Positions 1 to 7,053 of a stretch of 19,838 nt of DNA are shown here, one piece after another (position 1 is the first letter of the stretch; every line of letters starts with the position of its first letter). The stretch lies in the NCBI GenBank assembly GCA_964594075.1, contig CAZQKW010000057.1, positions 1 through 19,838 on the forward strand, read 5' to 3'. This DNA comes from CAZQKW01 sp964594075. GTDB taxonomy: Bacteria; Desulfobacterota; WTBG01; CAIYCZ01. The notes beneath the pieces were generated by a model. It ran no database searches and was not told where the DNA came from. It saw only the letters and a program-made list of their open reading frames with translations. The position numbers were made by a program, and so were the translations under genes.

Positions 1-53
1 ACTATATAACAATCCATATGATTATGTCAATATAATTTTGAGACGGTTAATAA
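1..53. repeat. Left copy of 53-bp inverted terminal sequence, likely mobile-element edge
   Basis: Positions 1-53 are the exact reverse complement of 19784-19836, and similarity stops sharply at 53/54. Read outward (minus strand) it holds TTGACA (25-30) and TATAGT (1-6) 18 bp apart, a good sigma70-like promoter pointing out of the window. Many insertion sequences carry the transposase promoter in or next to their terminal repeat. My inference is that the window breaks off just inside the end of an element whose body lies outside. The family is not recognised and no transposase is in the window. An assembly break at a multicopy repeat fits equally well. Confidence 0.8.
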
Positions 54-267
54 AACAGTGTTAAAAAACATTGAAAAATAACGGCGCAGACATAGAAAAT
101 CTTTTTTGCCCCACGGAATTCATTAAATTTTTACTGAATCCTTATTTTAGCTTCATATTTCTAATGTAGAAATTATAAAAGAGCGCGATGTTGTGATCGG
201 AATGTTCTGCGCACGGAGAAATAGTAACATAAAATGGCTAATGATGAATTGATAGGTTCAATTAACG

Positions 268-579
268 GTGAAGGCGATGAAGGGAAATGAGTTGCCCGAT
301 GTTTTAGGATTTCAGAAAATTAGCTGCAAAAACCCACAATGCCAGAATCTTTTTAAAACGGTCTATTTCCTTAAAGGGTGGATTCAGAAGACAGAAATAA
401 ATGACGACTCGATTCTTATCAAAGATGATAAGGGGCCATATTATACGTGCGCCAGGTGTGGAGCAAAAAATTATGTTATATTTCAGGGTGAAAAGATAAT
501 CCTCGAAAAAGTAACCCGCTTTGAAGGCCCCAAACCCTCCCCTTGCTTCCTTTACGATGAGATTGAGAGAAATCAATAA
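268..579 (+). CDS. Small zinc-ribbon protein of unknown function
   Basis: This ORF of 103 codons starts with GTG. It has two cysteine knuckles, C20-x4-C25 (SCKNPQC) and C61-x2-C64 (CARCGAKN), the spacing expected of a zinc ribbon that could bind one Zn. The rest is soluble, with basic and acidic patches and no signal peptide or membrane segment. The start is uncertain: GTG at 268 has no clear ribosome-binding site, while ATG at 277 (three codons in) has GGTGA about 5 nt upstream. A short overlapping frame (ATG at 234, stop at 288-290, 18 codons) precedes it and may be chance or the old 5' end shifted in frame. I do not recognise the family. It stands alone, 233 bp from the convergent flavin-reductase gene. 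Confidence 0.6.
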   Translation: MKAMKGNELPDVLGFQKISCKNPQCQNLFKTVYFLKGWIQKTEINDDSILIKDDKGPYYTCARCGAKNYVIFQGEKIILEKVTRFEGPKPSPCFLYDEIERNQ

Positions 580-812
580 TGATGTGAAAGAGGGAAAAGG
601 AACCGAAAGATATTTCCGCGCTGGCCTGCAATAATAAAACTTTAAATAGGAACATGATCTGATCTCAAATTCTGCTACATATAGGTATCATTTTTATGTG
701 CGGCTACCTTGTCACTTTTATCTATGTCGGGCTATTTTTCGTCTTGATTTTTTGGATGTCGCTAAAATTTATTAATATTTTGGATGAAGAAGTCAATTAT
801 AAGCGCAATCAT

Positions 813-1427
813 CTACCCCTCCTCCCACACATCCACCGTGGGCGGTGCATAGCTTCGGGTTCTATTGATCCCGCCATAAAGGCCGGTAAAGGTGGTGATA
901 TCCATCCCGAGAAGAAAGAGCGGATCTGCAGCTTTTACCCGGTCTAATTTTGACTTCTTCAGAAGCTCTTCATTAATAGATATGGCAACAATATTTCCCA
1001 CAAAGTTCATCTGATTCTCATTGGGCCGAATAATCTGATTCAGCCGGCATTCAATGTGCTGGAAGCATTCCTCAATGCGCGGCGGTTTCACTGCAAGTGC
1101 CGGCAGCGGAGTGAGGCCGGCCTTTTCCAATTCATTAACGCCCTCATTATACAGAAGGCCGGTTTCTGCGACCTGCTCAAGCAGCGCCACGGACGCATAA
1201 TTGATCACAAACTCTCCCGTTGCCTCAATATTGTGCGCAGTATGCCAGCGGCTGTTCACGCCGACCAGAATTTGCGGGTTGGATCCGGTGCTGAAGGGAT
1301 ATACCAGGCCAAACGGCGCTGCATTCACACGTCCGTCTCTATCAACGGTCGTAATAATAGTTGTCTGGAAGGCAAGCACCACTTCGTCAAGGTGCCACAG
1401 AAACTCTGCTTTTATTTCTTTTTTCAT
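813..1427 (-). CDS. Flavin reductase-like domain protein (FMN-binding split barrel)
   Basis: The 204-residue protein matches the flavin-reductase-like family (Pfam Flavin_Reduct, COG1853). It has an N-terminal barrel strand followed by NAAPFGLVYPFS (residues ~35-46), the phosphate-binding region around TAHNIEATGEFVINYAS, and a family-typical middle with GLTPLPA, PPRIEEC and HIECRL. Members bind FMN; some reduce it with NAD(P)H, others only carry it, so no substrate can be named. There is no signal peptide, so it is probably cytoplasmic. The ATG start has GAGGA 8 nt upstream. The gene lies 117 bp downstream of trmO on the same strand; the gap holds dispersed-repeat debris, so co-transcription is possible but not shown. 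Confidence 0.85.
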   Translation of the reverse strand: MKKEIKAEFLWHLDEVVLAFQTTIITTVDRDGRVNAAPFGLVYPFSTGSNPQILVGVNSRWHTAHNIEATGEFVINYASVALLEQVAETGLLYNEGVNELEKAGLTPLPALAVKPPRIEECFQHIECRLNQIIRPNENQMNFVGNIVAISINEELLKKSKLDRVKAADPLFLLGMDITTFTGLYGGINRTRSYAPPTVDVWEEG

Positions 1428-1544
1428 AATAGTGTCCTCATGTTACCGCACGAGCACGCCAAGGACGCAGAGAAATAATTCTTTAAAGCTGTCAGCCCTC
1501 AGCTGCGAATTTTTTAAATGCGTTACCAATTCGCCCATTAACCA

Positions 1545-2054
1545 TTACTTTATTGCGTTCCTTGGTTTTTTCGCTTTAAATCTCTCATCTGCTTTTGTTA
1601 CATATACCCGATTAACGGTTTTTGTGAGCCAGCCTATTCTTTTCGCCCGTTTAACATCAAATGCCGGGACATAGGGTTTTATGTCTAACAGCGGCGTCCC
1701 GTCAAGAATGTCCACGTCTTCTATCTCAAGCACATTCCCGGTTAGATTTAAAAGTTTAACAACTGATATGCCTATAGGATTGGGGCGCCGCGGGGCGCGT
1801 GTGGCAAACACACCATGTCTATTTTTGTCCAGAAACGGCCGCACTTTCAGGGAATACCCCTTTGAGCGATGAAAATGATAGAGCAGGATGATGTGCGAAA
1901 ACCCAGCCAGGTCTTTCAGCCCTGCAGCATATTCAGGATTCAGGTCTATCGTTGCCTTGATACCCTGTGCCGCCGATGATTGAATGGGCATGCCCTTGGT
2001 ATCTTTAAATGGCGAATGGATGACGCCTATGGATTTATAAGTTATTTTTTTCAT
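1545..2054 (-). CDS. trmO: TrmO: tRNA t6A37 N6-methyltransferase (TsaA/YaeB family)
   Basis: The 169-residue protein carries the TrmO/TsaA beta-barrel signatures: GVIHSPF (10-16), DLAGFSHIILLYHFH (48-62), GVFATRAPRRPNPIGIS (81-97) and VDILDGTPLLDIKPYVPAFD near residue 130. The family uses S-adenosylmethionine to add a methyl group to N6-threonylcarbamoyladenosine at position 37 of tRNA-Thr, fine-tuning decoding of ACY/ACC-type codons. The E. coli protein is longer (about 235 residues) because of a C-terminal domain. This short form, with a basic tail ending KKPRNAIK, resembles archaeal and compact bacterial members. No strong Shine-Dalgarno lies before the ATG. It sits 42 bp downstream of the truncated SWIM gene on the same strand, so it may be expressed from that gene's promoter. 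Confidence 0.92.
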   Translation of the reverse strand: MKKITYKSIGVIHSPFKDTKGMPIQSSAAQGIKATIDLNPEYAAGLKDLAGFSHIILLYHFHRSKGYSLKVRPFLDKNRHGVFATRAPRRPNPIGISVVKLLNLTGNVLEIEDVDILDGTPLLDIKPYVPAFDVKRAKRIGWLTKTVNRVYVTKADERFKAKKPRNAIK

Positions 2055-2096
2055 TTTTTTTAAGAATCACGGTGTGCGAACCCCCAGTCATGCCCC

Positions 2097-2213
2097 TCAG
2101 TCGTTCATTTCATTCCGCTCGCCGCGCGAAATAATTTTACTGCCAGCCCAGTCCTCTAAATCGCGCCAGGTTAATTTTTTAAACGGGTTACTCGCTGAAC
2201 GGCTGCGCAGCAT
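2097..2213 (-). pseudogene. Truncated SWIM zinc-finger protein, N-terminal remnant (38 aa)
   Basis: On the minus strand an ATG at 2213 with AGGAG five bases upstream opens a 38-residue frame ending in TGA at 2097-2099. Residues 15-33 read TWRDLEDWAGSKIISRGER. This is the N-terminal block of SWIM zinc-finger proteins, which normally continues into a long region with a CxCx(n)CxH motif. Here the frame stops right after this block, and no cysteine motif follows in any frame before trmO. The good ribosome-binding site and intact start suggest a once-functional gene cut short by deletion. Translation of the stub is still possible. The family assignment is from memory of the conserved block and was not searched. 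Confidence 0.6.
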
Positions 2214-2294
2214 ATCTTCTCCTAAGAAATAGCAGCTATCTTTTATCAGGGGAAAGATAATGGTTCTGAAAAAGTCTTTTTCGAGCAGAAGATA

Positions 2295-2303
2295 TGCTAT
2301 AGT
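2295..2303 (+). promoter_or_regulatory. Possible extended -10 promoter for the ATP10-like gene
   Basis: TGCTATAGT at 2295-2303 has the extended -10 form TGnTATAGT. It lies 54 bases upstream of the ATG at 2357. The -35 region is T-rich and poor, as is common for extended -10 promoters. The gene's ribosome-binding site GGAGA (2344-2348) is well placed. Only the motif is seen; activity is inferred. Confidence 0.35.
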
Positions 2304-2356
2304 TTAGAAAACGTCAATGTTATTTAAAAGGCGGCAAATTATACGGAGACAGAACA

Positions 2357-2923
2357 ATGAAAAACGTATTGCTCTTTTCAATTATATTTGCAGTTATGGC
2401 TACGAGTGCAGGCAGCACATTTGCTGAGCCCAACCAGCAAACCGCGAAAAGCGTTATCGGTTTGAAATTTCCTACCTTGATTGCCGAGTCGCTGGCAGGA
2501 GATACCGTCACGTTGCCGGATTCGGCAAAAGGGAAAGTGGCGTTGGTGGTGATGTCATTTAAGCGCGAATCCCAGAGTCAGAATGATTCCTGGTTGCTGC
2601 CGTTCGAGAAGGAGTTTGGCAAGCAGGAGGACTACTTTTTTTACGAAGTCCCCATGATCAGGAGACGTTTTGTTGTTATTGCACCGCTGATAGATAGCGG
2701 CATGCGGGCAGCAATTCCTAACGAAAAACATAAAAATGTTGTAACCTATTACGGAATTGTTGATCCCTATAAGCAGGCGCTCAAGATTGAAGATATCTAT
2801 GTCGGGTATGCATATCTGCTGGATCGGGAAGGGATCATCCGCTGGCAGGGACAGGGCTTTGCGAAGTCGGAGGATATTAAAAGCCTGATAGAAACTGCAC
2901 GGGAATTAGCAGGAAAAAGATAG
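2357..2923 (+). CDS. Exported ATP10-like / thioredoxin-fold protein without cysteines
   Basis: The 188-residue protein starts with a clear signal peptide (basic start, hydrophobic core 4-18, likely cut after TFA at residue 23). The mature part has a peroxiredoxin-like layout: GLKFPTLIAESLAGDTVTLP (35-54), a beta strand KVALVVMSFK (60-69), then FEKEF, a strand RFVVIAPLI, NEKHKNVVTYYGI and YAYLLDREGIIRWQGQG (151-167). The pattern resembles the ATP10/YtfJ branch of the thioredoxin superfamily; mitochondrial Atp10 helps assemble the ATP synthase membrane sector. The whole protein has no cysteine, so a thiol redox role is excluded and a chaperone or binding role is more likely. It is a single gene, with GGAGA 8 nt before the ATG and a strong hairpin after it. 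Confidence 0.7.
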   Translation: MKNVLLFSIIFAVMATSAGSTFAEPNQQTAKSVIGLKFPTLIAESLAGDTVTLPDSAKGKVALVVMSFKRESQSQNDSWLLPFEKEFGKQEDYFFYEVPMIRRRFVVIAPLIDSGMRAAIPNEKHKNVVTYYGIVDPYKQALKIEDIYVGYAYLLDREGIIRWQGQGFAKSEDIKSLIETARELAGKR

Positions 2924-2951
2924 ATGTAAAAGATGTTATATCTGTTTACAA

Positions 2952-2985
2952 AACGAGGGAGGCTGCCAGGGCAGCCTCCCTCGTT
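2952..2985. terminator. Bidirectional intrinsic terminator
   Basis: The arms 2952-2967 and 2970-2985 are perfect reverse complements (16 bp, GC-rich core GAGGGAGGCTGCC). The two-base gap would open to a four-base loop. Read on the minus strand the stem is followed by TTTTGT, and on the plus strand by a weaker T-rich stretch. It lies between two converging genes and can end transcription of both. Confidence 0.88.
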
Positions 2986-3006
2986 ATTGGGTAAAATCCA
3001 GAAAAG

Positions 3007-6000
3007 CTATTGCAGGGGAATGACCTTCACGCCATACATCCCCGACGGCAAAAACGCCCTGTCGCCTATGACGACGATGTTGCCGGGATAAAAATCAGTG
3101 CGGTAAAATGATTCAAACTCTGGTTCCAGGGGATTTGCCAGGGAATAAATAAGTACCCCGCCTGAATCAGCGTAAGTATAAATAAACAATTTGTTCTGAA
3201 TAACATTAATGATGTCTGCGCCCTGGCCCTGGAGTTTCTGCGATGACGTGAACTGAATATTGTTTGGATCAGACAGGCTTGCAGTCACCAGGTGGGTGTC
3301 GTAGCGACAGCCGGTGTAATCAGCAGAGCAGGAACCATGGCTGATGGTATAATATGCTTTTTCATTGCTCACCACCACAGAGCCCAAAGCATAGTATTCA
3401 TTATTGGTTGTTGTCGCTGGCAAGATAATCTCGCGGTCGCGCACATACGCTTTGTTCCCTTCCCGTTCAAGTATATTCAAGTACACCGTATTAACAGAGC
3501 TATCCGGGAAAGCGGCATACTGGTAATCAATAGTATAGATATATTTGCCCTCAGCAGAAACGCCCGCAACATATCCCGGAATATTTATGCCTTCAGAAAT
3601 CGTTGGATTATGTATATCGGAGCAATCAACTGTTTTAAAGAAACATTTATAATACTGAGACTGCCAAGCATCATTGCCATTAAGGATCGGCACCGCATAC
3701 GACACATATGCATGCGAACCTACCCAGAGCATTCGGGTTGGCATACCGCTCGGTAAATCAATTTTTACGGTTGCCGCACAATTCAGATCTTCAGGTGCGG
3801 ACGCATCCACTATTTTCATCACCACGGTGCAGGAAGGAATTGCCGGATTTTCAAAGCTATATTCATATCCTGAAAAAACCAGAGCGGTTTCGGATATCTT
3901 TCTCACCTGAGACGGCTCAACAGGAAAGAAATAATAGGGGCCGTCCCGGTATACCCAGGGATACGGATAATTATTCAGCCCGCTCATCTCAAGAGACCCG
4001 CGCGGGGTTATGTCAGATCCATCGTAGGACACTGCCTTGACAACAGTGATATTGCCTTTCGTCTCGTCATATCGGCATCCCGAGAGCAGAGAACAGTTCT
4101 GCATGGAAAAGAGAGCATCGTAGTAGCCCGGAAGCGGCAGCGCTGTCAGTGGCTCGGGAGTATTGGGGTTGCTTAAAGGCACGACCGAGAGCGTGCTCTG
4201 TGCCTGGTCATATGTGGACCATCGGGTATCGGATGACAGCTCAAGCGCGGAATCCTGCGATAAACCGGCGAGGTCAATTGCGTTGCGCGCCAGCTCAAGG
4301 ACCTTGATGATCTGCGGTTTGTCCCGGTTGCTGATATCTACCATCTGAAATGCTTCATTGGAAACAGTCATCACAGTGCTATCGTTGAACGGGAGCGCCC
4401 GCTCGATCCACCCTGAATGTTCAATCAAGCCTCTTTTGGTAAGCTGCCGCGCCGCAGAATCAAAATAGTAATCTATGAGCTGCGCGCCGGATATGGGCCG
4501 GTTATTGGTGTGCGACCATGAGCTGAAGGGAACCATAATGAGGTGGAGATCATCAAGCACTTTGAAGGCTTTATGCATATCATTCATTTCTGTGGGAACC
4601 CACCCGTAGCCTTCGCCAAAATTTACCCGCTCCACCAGAACCGGATTATCAAGATTTGCAATATCAAAGAGTGCTACTGAAAGGGCAGTCGTTCCCTCCG
4701 CGTCATCATGACCGAGTGTTACCAGATGATCAACCCGCGGTTCAATGTAATCAATCCAGCCCGTCATCTGAATTTCTGCGCTCTGGCGGGGCTGAGCCGG
4801 ATTCGTCAGATCAATGGTAAACAGCGGATCTATGCGTTCATAGGTAACTGCATAGGCAGCGGTGCCGTCAAACCGCACCGACATCAGTGATTCCGGCCGA
4901 TCAATCTGAAGCATGAGCTTTGACACCGGCGTTACCGTTTCGAGATCTTCAATTTTGTAAATGTAGAGGGAGGGGTACCCATTGCCCCAGGTTTGTTCAG
5001 GAGTGATTGCCCTGAAATAACCGTCGTAGAAATCCATCTGCCAGCGGTTGGACACCACGCCGGGCACGCTGAAGGTGGCACCCTTTTTTATAATTCCAGT
5101 CACATCTGCAATGTCAATTATGGTTATATCGCTCGCGTCTTTCTGCACCCAGTTTCCGTCCCGGTCGGCATATCCCGAGCGATACTGGGAAAGAAATATC
5201 TTGTCTGCGGTAACGTGCACATTATTCTCATAAAAGCCGCCGGTCACCGGGAATGACAATTCCTGAAGGATTTTAACCTGCGTGGGATCAGCCACTGATA
5301 TTGAGGTGATGACGGTCTGATTCGCGGCGCCGGAGGGATCGTCGTAATAATAGTATGAATCGGTGTGTGATACTACATACAGAATGCTGCCAACAATCCG
5401 GGTATCAGTGATGAAGCCTTTGATATCAATTCCGCCCATAATCTCTGGGGCTTTAGTATTGCGCACATCCACCACCGAAATCCGGCTGCCCTGAAAGGAT
5501 TCGGTTTCCGCTTTAAGCGGGCTGTACCAGCAGTGAAAATAGTTTGCAACCACCACATACGCGTTGCCGTCGCGCACATATAGTTCAACTGGATGTCCAT
5601 AAATAGGTACCGTGGATAAAAGGGAAGGTTTGCTGCTGTCAGAAATATCAATAAGCTGCAGACCGCGATACTGATTGAGAACAAAAAGCGTCGTGCCATC
5701 GATCTTTACCATATCGCCTTCTTCAATTGCACGGGTATCTTTATCGCCATCTGTGTCAACTGGAACGGGATAGCCTTCAGGGCCGCCGCGATAGAACCAG
5801 CCGCTGCCGCGAGGAAACGCAGACACAAAATCACTCTGCCCTTGGTCGCGGGAAAAAATAGCCACAATGCGGTGATGGGAGTTAATGTTGCTGAAGGTGT
5901 AGGCAGAGAGGGGCCCCTTTGATACCCAGTCAACCCGGACATCTTTTATCCGGTATCCTTCGTGGGGCTGGATGGTAAACGTCTGGCTGCTTCCTGCGCC

Positions 6001-6159
6001 GGCCTTTATCCATCCTGCAGGGGAAATAGTCCCGTGCAGGCCGGCAACAGCCCTGATAATAAAGGTCTCCCGCGTTGCTGCCGGTGCGTCAGTCCACAAG
6101 GAAACTGACAGTATAATCACGAGCATTGAAAGAAAGTATTTCCTTCGGTAGGACACCAT
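3007..6159 (-). CDS. Large secreted beta-propeller protein with N-terminal InlB-like repeat
   Basis: The 1050-residue protein begins with a signal peptide (cut near APAA, residue 28). Residues ~30-100 form a repeat of the divergent InlB B-repeat type, with TISPAGWIKAGAGSSQTFTI, the GYRIKDVRVD motif and YTFSNINSHHRIVAIF. The rest matches secreted proteins with a WD40-like C-terminal propeller (Pfam Beta_propel, COG4880; also LVIVD-type repeats). It has many strands of the form GLQLIDISDSSKP, RISVVDVRNTKAPEIMG and TDTRIVGSILYVVSH. A DTDGDKD loop near residue 133 could bind calcium. Cysteine pairs such as NCSLLSGC and SCSADYTGC suggest disulfides outside the cytoplasm. No catalytic motif is seen; a surface binding role is inferred. 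GGGAGG lies 6-7 nt before the ATG, and a shared terminator follows. Confidence 0.88.
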   Translation of the reverse strand: MVSYRRKYFLSMLVIILSVSLWTDAPAATRETFIIRAVAGLHGTISPAGWIKAGAGSSQTFTIQPHEGYRIKDVRVDWVSKGPLSAYTFSNINSHHRIVAIFSRDQGQSDFVSAFPRGSGWFYRGGPEGYPVPVDTDGDKDTRAIEEGDMVKIDGTTLFVLNQYRGLQLIDISDSSKPSLLSTVPIYGHPVELYVRDGNAYVVVANYFHCWYSPLKAETESFQGSRISVVDVRNTKAPEIMGGIDIKGFITDTRIVGSILYVVSHTDSYYYYDDPSGAANQTVITSISVADPTQVKILQELSFPVTGGFYENNVHVTADKIFLSQYRSGYADRDGNWVQKDASDITIIDIADVTGIIKKGATFSVPGVVSNRWQMDFYDGYFRAITPEQTWGNGYPSLYIYKIEDLETVTPVSKLMLQIDRPESLMSVRFDGTAAYAVTYERIDPLFTIDLTNPAQPRQSAEIQMTGWIDYIEPRVDHLVTLGHDDAEGTTALSVALFDIANLDNPVLVERVNFGEGYGWVPTEMNDMHKAFKVLDDLHLIMVPFSSWSHTNNRPISGAQLIDYYFDSAARQLTKRGLIEHSGWIERALPFNDSTVMTVSNEAFQMVDISNRDKPQIIKVLELARNAIDLAGLSQDSALELSSDTRWSTYDQAQSTLSVVPLSNPNTPEPLTALPLPGYYDALFSMQNCSLLSGCRYDETKGNITVVKAVSYDGSDITPRGSLEMSGLNNYPYPWVYRDGPYYFFPVEPSQVRKISETALVFSGYEYSFENPAIPSCTVVMKIVDASAPEDLNCAATVKIDLPSGMPTRMLWVGSHAYVSYAVPILNGNDAWQSQYYKCFFKTVDCSDIHNPTISEGINIPGYVAGVSAEGKYIYTIDYQYAAFPDSSVNTVYLNILEREGNKAYVRDREIILPATTTNNEYYALGSVVVSNEKAYYTISHGSCSADYTGCRYDTHLVTASLSDPNNIQFTSSQKLQGQGADIINVIQNKLFIYTYADSGGVLIYSLANPLEPEFESFYRTDFYPGNIVVIGDRAFLPSGMYGVKVIPLQ

Positions 6160-6201
6160 AGAATCCTCCCTGCAAGAGGTTTTTCACAAGGTTGCAATAT
6201 T

Positions 6202-6229
6202 ATTATAGGATAATTTTGCGTATTTACAA
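6202..6229 (-). promoter_or_regulatory. Likely promoter of the beta-propeller gene
   Basis: Read on the minus strand, TTGTAA (6224-6229) and a perfect TATAAT (6202-6207) are 16 bp apart. The -10 lies 42 bases upstream of the start codon at 6159. The -35 matches only four of six consensus bases. Confidence 0.5.
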
Positions 6230-6249
6230 ACTCAATAGTGTCCAACATA

Positions 6250-6373
6250 GGGGAGTGCCTCCCCGTGCGTTGCCTCAGGGCTTTGGCTCACACGCTCGCA
6301 ATGACCAGTTCCTTTCATACACCCCTTGTAACGCTCATTGCGACTCCCGCAGCGCGGGACGTGGCGATCGCAA
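6250..6373. repeat. Palindrome-rich intergenic repeat region
   Basis: This gene-free stretch (6160-6492 in all) holds nested inverted repeats. GGGGAG-tgc-CTCCCC lies at 6250-6264. TCGCAATGA (6296-6304) is the reverse complement of TCATTGCGA (6335-6343). TTGCGA (6338-6343) pairs with TCGCAA (6368-6373) around an inner CCCGC-agc-GCGGG hairpin (6346-6358). The form is that of a short dispersed bacterial intergenic repeat. No gene is seen here; 6379-6492 shows nothing recognisable. Confidence 0.6.
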
Positions 6374-6492
6374 CTGCCAAAAAGTAAGCATACATAACGA
6401 GTTAATCTGCTATGGTGGACAAGCCAGTTACAAACTAATAAAAAAAGGGAAAGAACATACTAATAGCGTTGCTGCGCACGCGCCAGAATTGC

Positions 6493-7053
6493 TCAAGAGA
6501 GGAATTTCATGATTTCTTCGCGGGTCAATCCTGCCTGTTCATGAAGTGAATCAAACGGTATATCGGAGGCAACTTTTTTTTGCTGAGGTCTCATCACAGC
6601 CTTTTTTATGAGCAGCGGTTCAAAGAAAAACCCCTGTGCGAGCTCTGATTCCAGATACAGATAGCGGGTAATCGTGATGGGAATCGCTTCCTCTATCAGG
6701 GGTATAATGTCAAGGAATACGCTCGGACAGTCCGGCAGGACATACATAATGCCCGGTTTGAGCGAACGGTCAAACCATAATGCTGCCTGGTCTTTTTCTT
6801 GGGGGGTGCTGTTTTTGAGCATCCACTGCAGGTGGAACAGCGAGCGATACAGCAGGCCCTCGTCAAACTGATTGACCGCTTCAATGATCTGCAGCCGTTT
6901 TTCCGCATCCGTGCCGACGAGAAATTCACCGGCATTCTCCGTCGGTTTCATAAGGCGGAGCCCATTGGCCAGGATGCCGGGATTGTTGAGCAGATGGGCA
7001 ATCAAGCGGCTCTGCTCTACAAGATCCACTTTTTTAAAGGTCACAGTCTTCAT
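6493..7053 (-). CDS. Unknown protein translationally coupled to a MinD-like gene
   Basis: The longest frame starts with GTG at 7095, but I prefer ATG at 7053 (186 residues, starting MKTVTFKKVDL). That ATG overlaps the TGA of the upstream gene as ATGA (7050-7053), the classic sign of translational coupling; neither start has a strong ribosome-binding site. The protein is soluble, mixed alpha/beta, with no signal peptide or membrane segment and no metal motif. Visible features are a helical N-terminal half (RLIAHLLNNPGILANGLRLM, then EKRLQIIEAVNQFDEGLLYR), a central block PGIMYVLPDCPSVFLDIIPL, and a short C-terminal helix LTREEIMKFLS. I do not recognise the family. The tight coupling suggests that it acts with, and perhaps binds, the MinD-like partner. 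Confidence 0.75.
   Translation of the reverse strand: MKTVTFKKVDLVEQSRLIAHLLNNPGILANGLRLMKPTENAGEFLVGTDAEKRLQIIEAVNQFDEGLLYRSLFHLQWMLKNSTPQEKDQAALWFDRSLKPGIMYVLPDCPSVFLDIIPLIEEAIPITITRYLYLESELAQGFFFEPLLIKKAVMRPQQKKVASDIPFDSLHEQAGLTREEIMKFLS

Noticed and set aside
234..290. 18-codon frame (MANDELIGSINGEG) before the zinc-ribbon gene as a regulatory leader peptide
   Set aside because: The nearest GGAG is about 14 nt away and there is no attenuator-like hairpin; kept only as a comment on the start.
696..947. 83-codon plus-strand frame with a hydrophobic N-terminal segment (MCGYLVTFIYVGLFFVLIFW)
   Set aside because: More than half of it is antisense to the 3' end of the flavin-reductase gene, the ribosome-binding site is weak and the C-terminal part is not protein-like. 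A short membrane peptide ending near 812 cannot be excluded.
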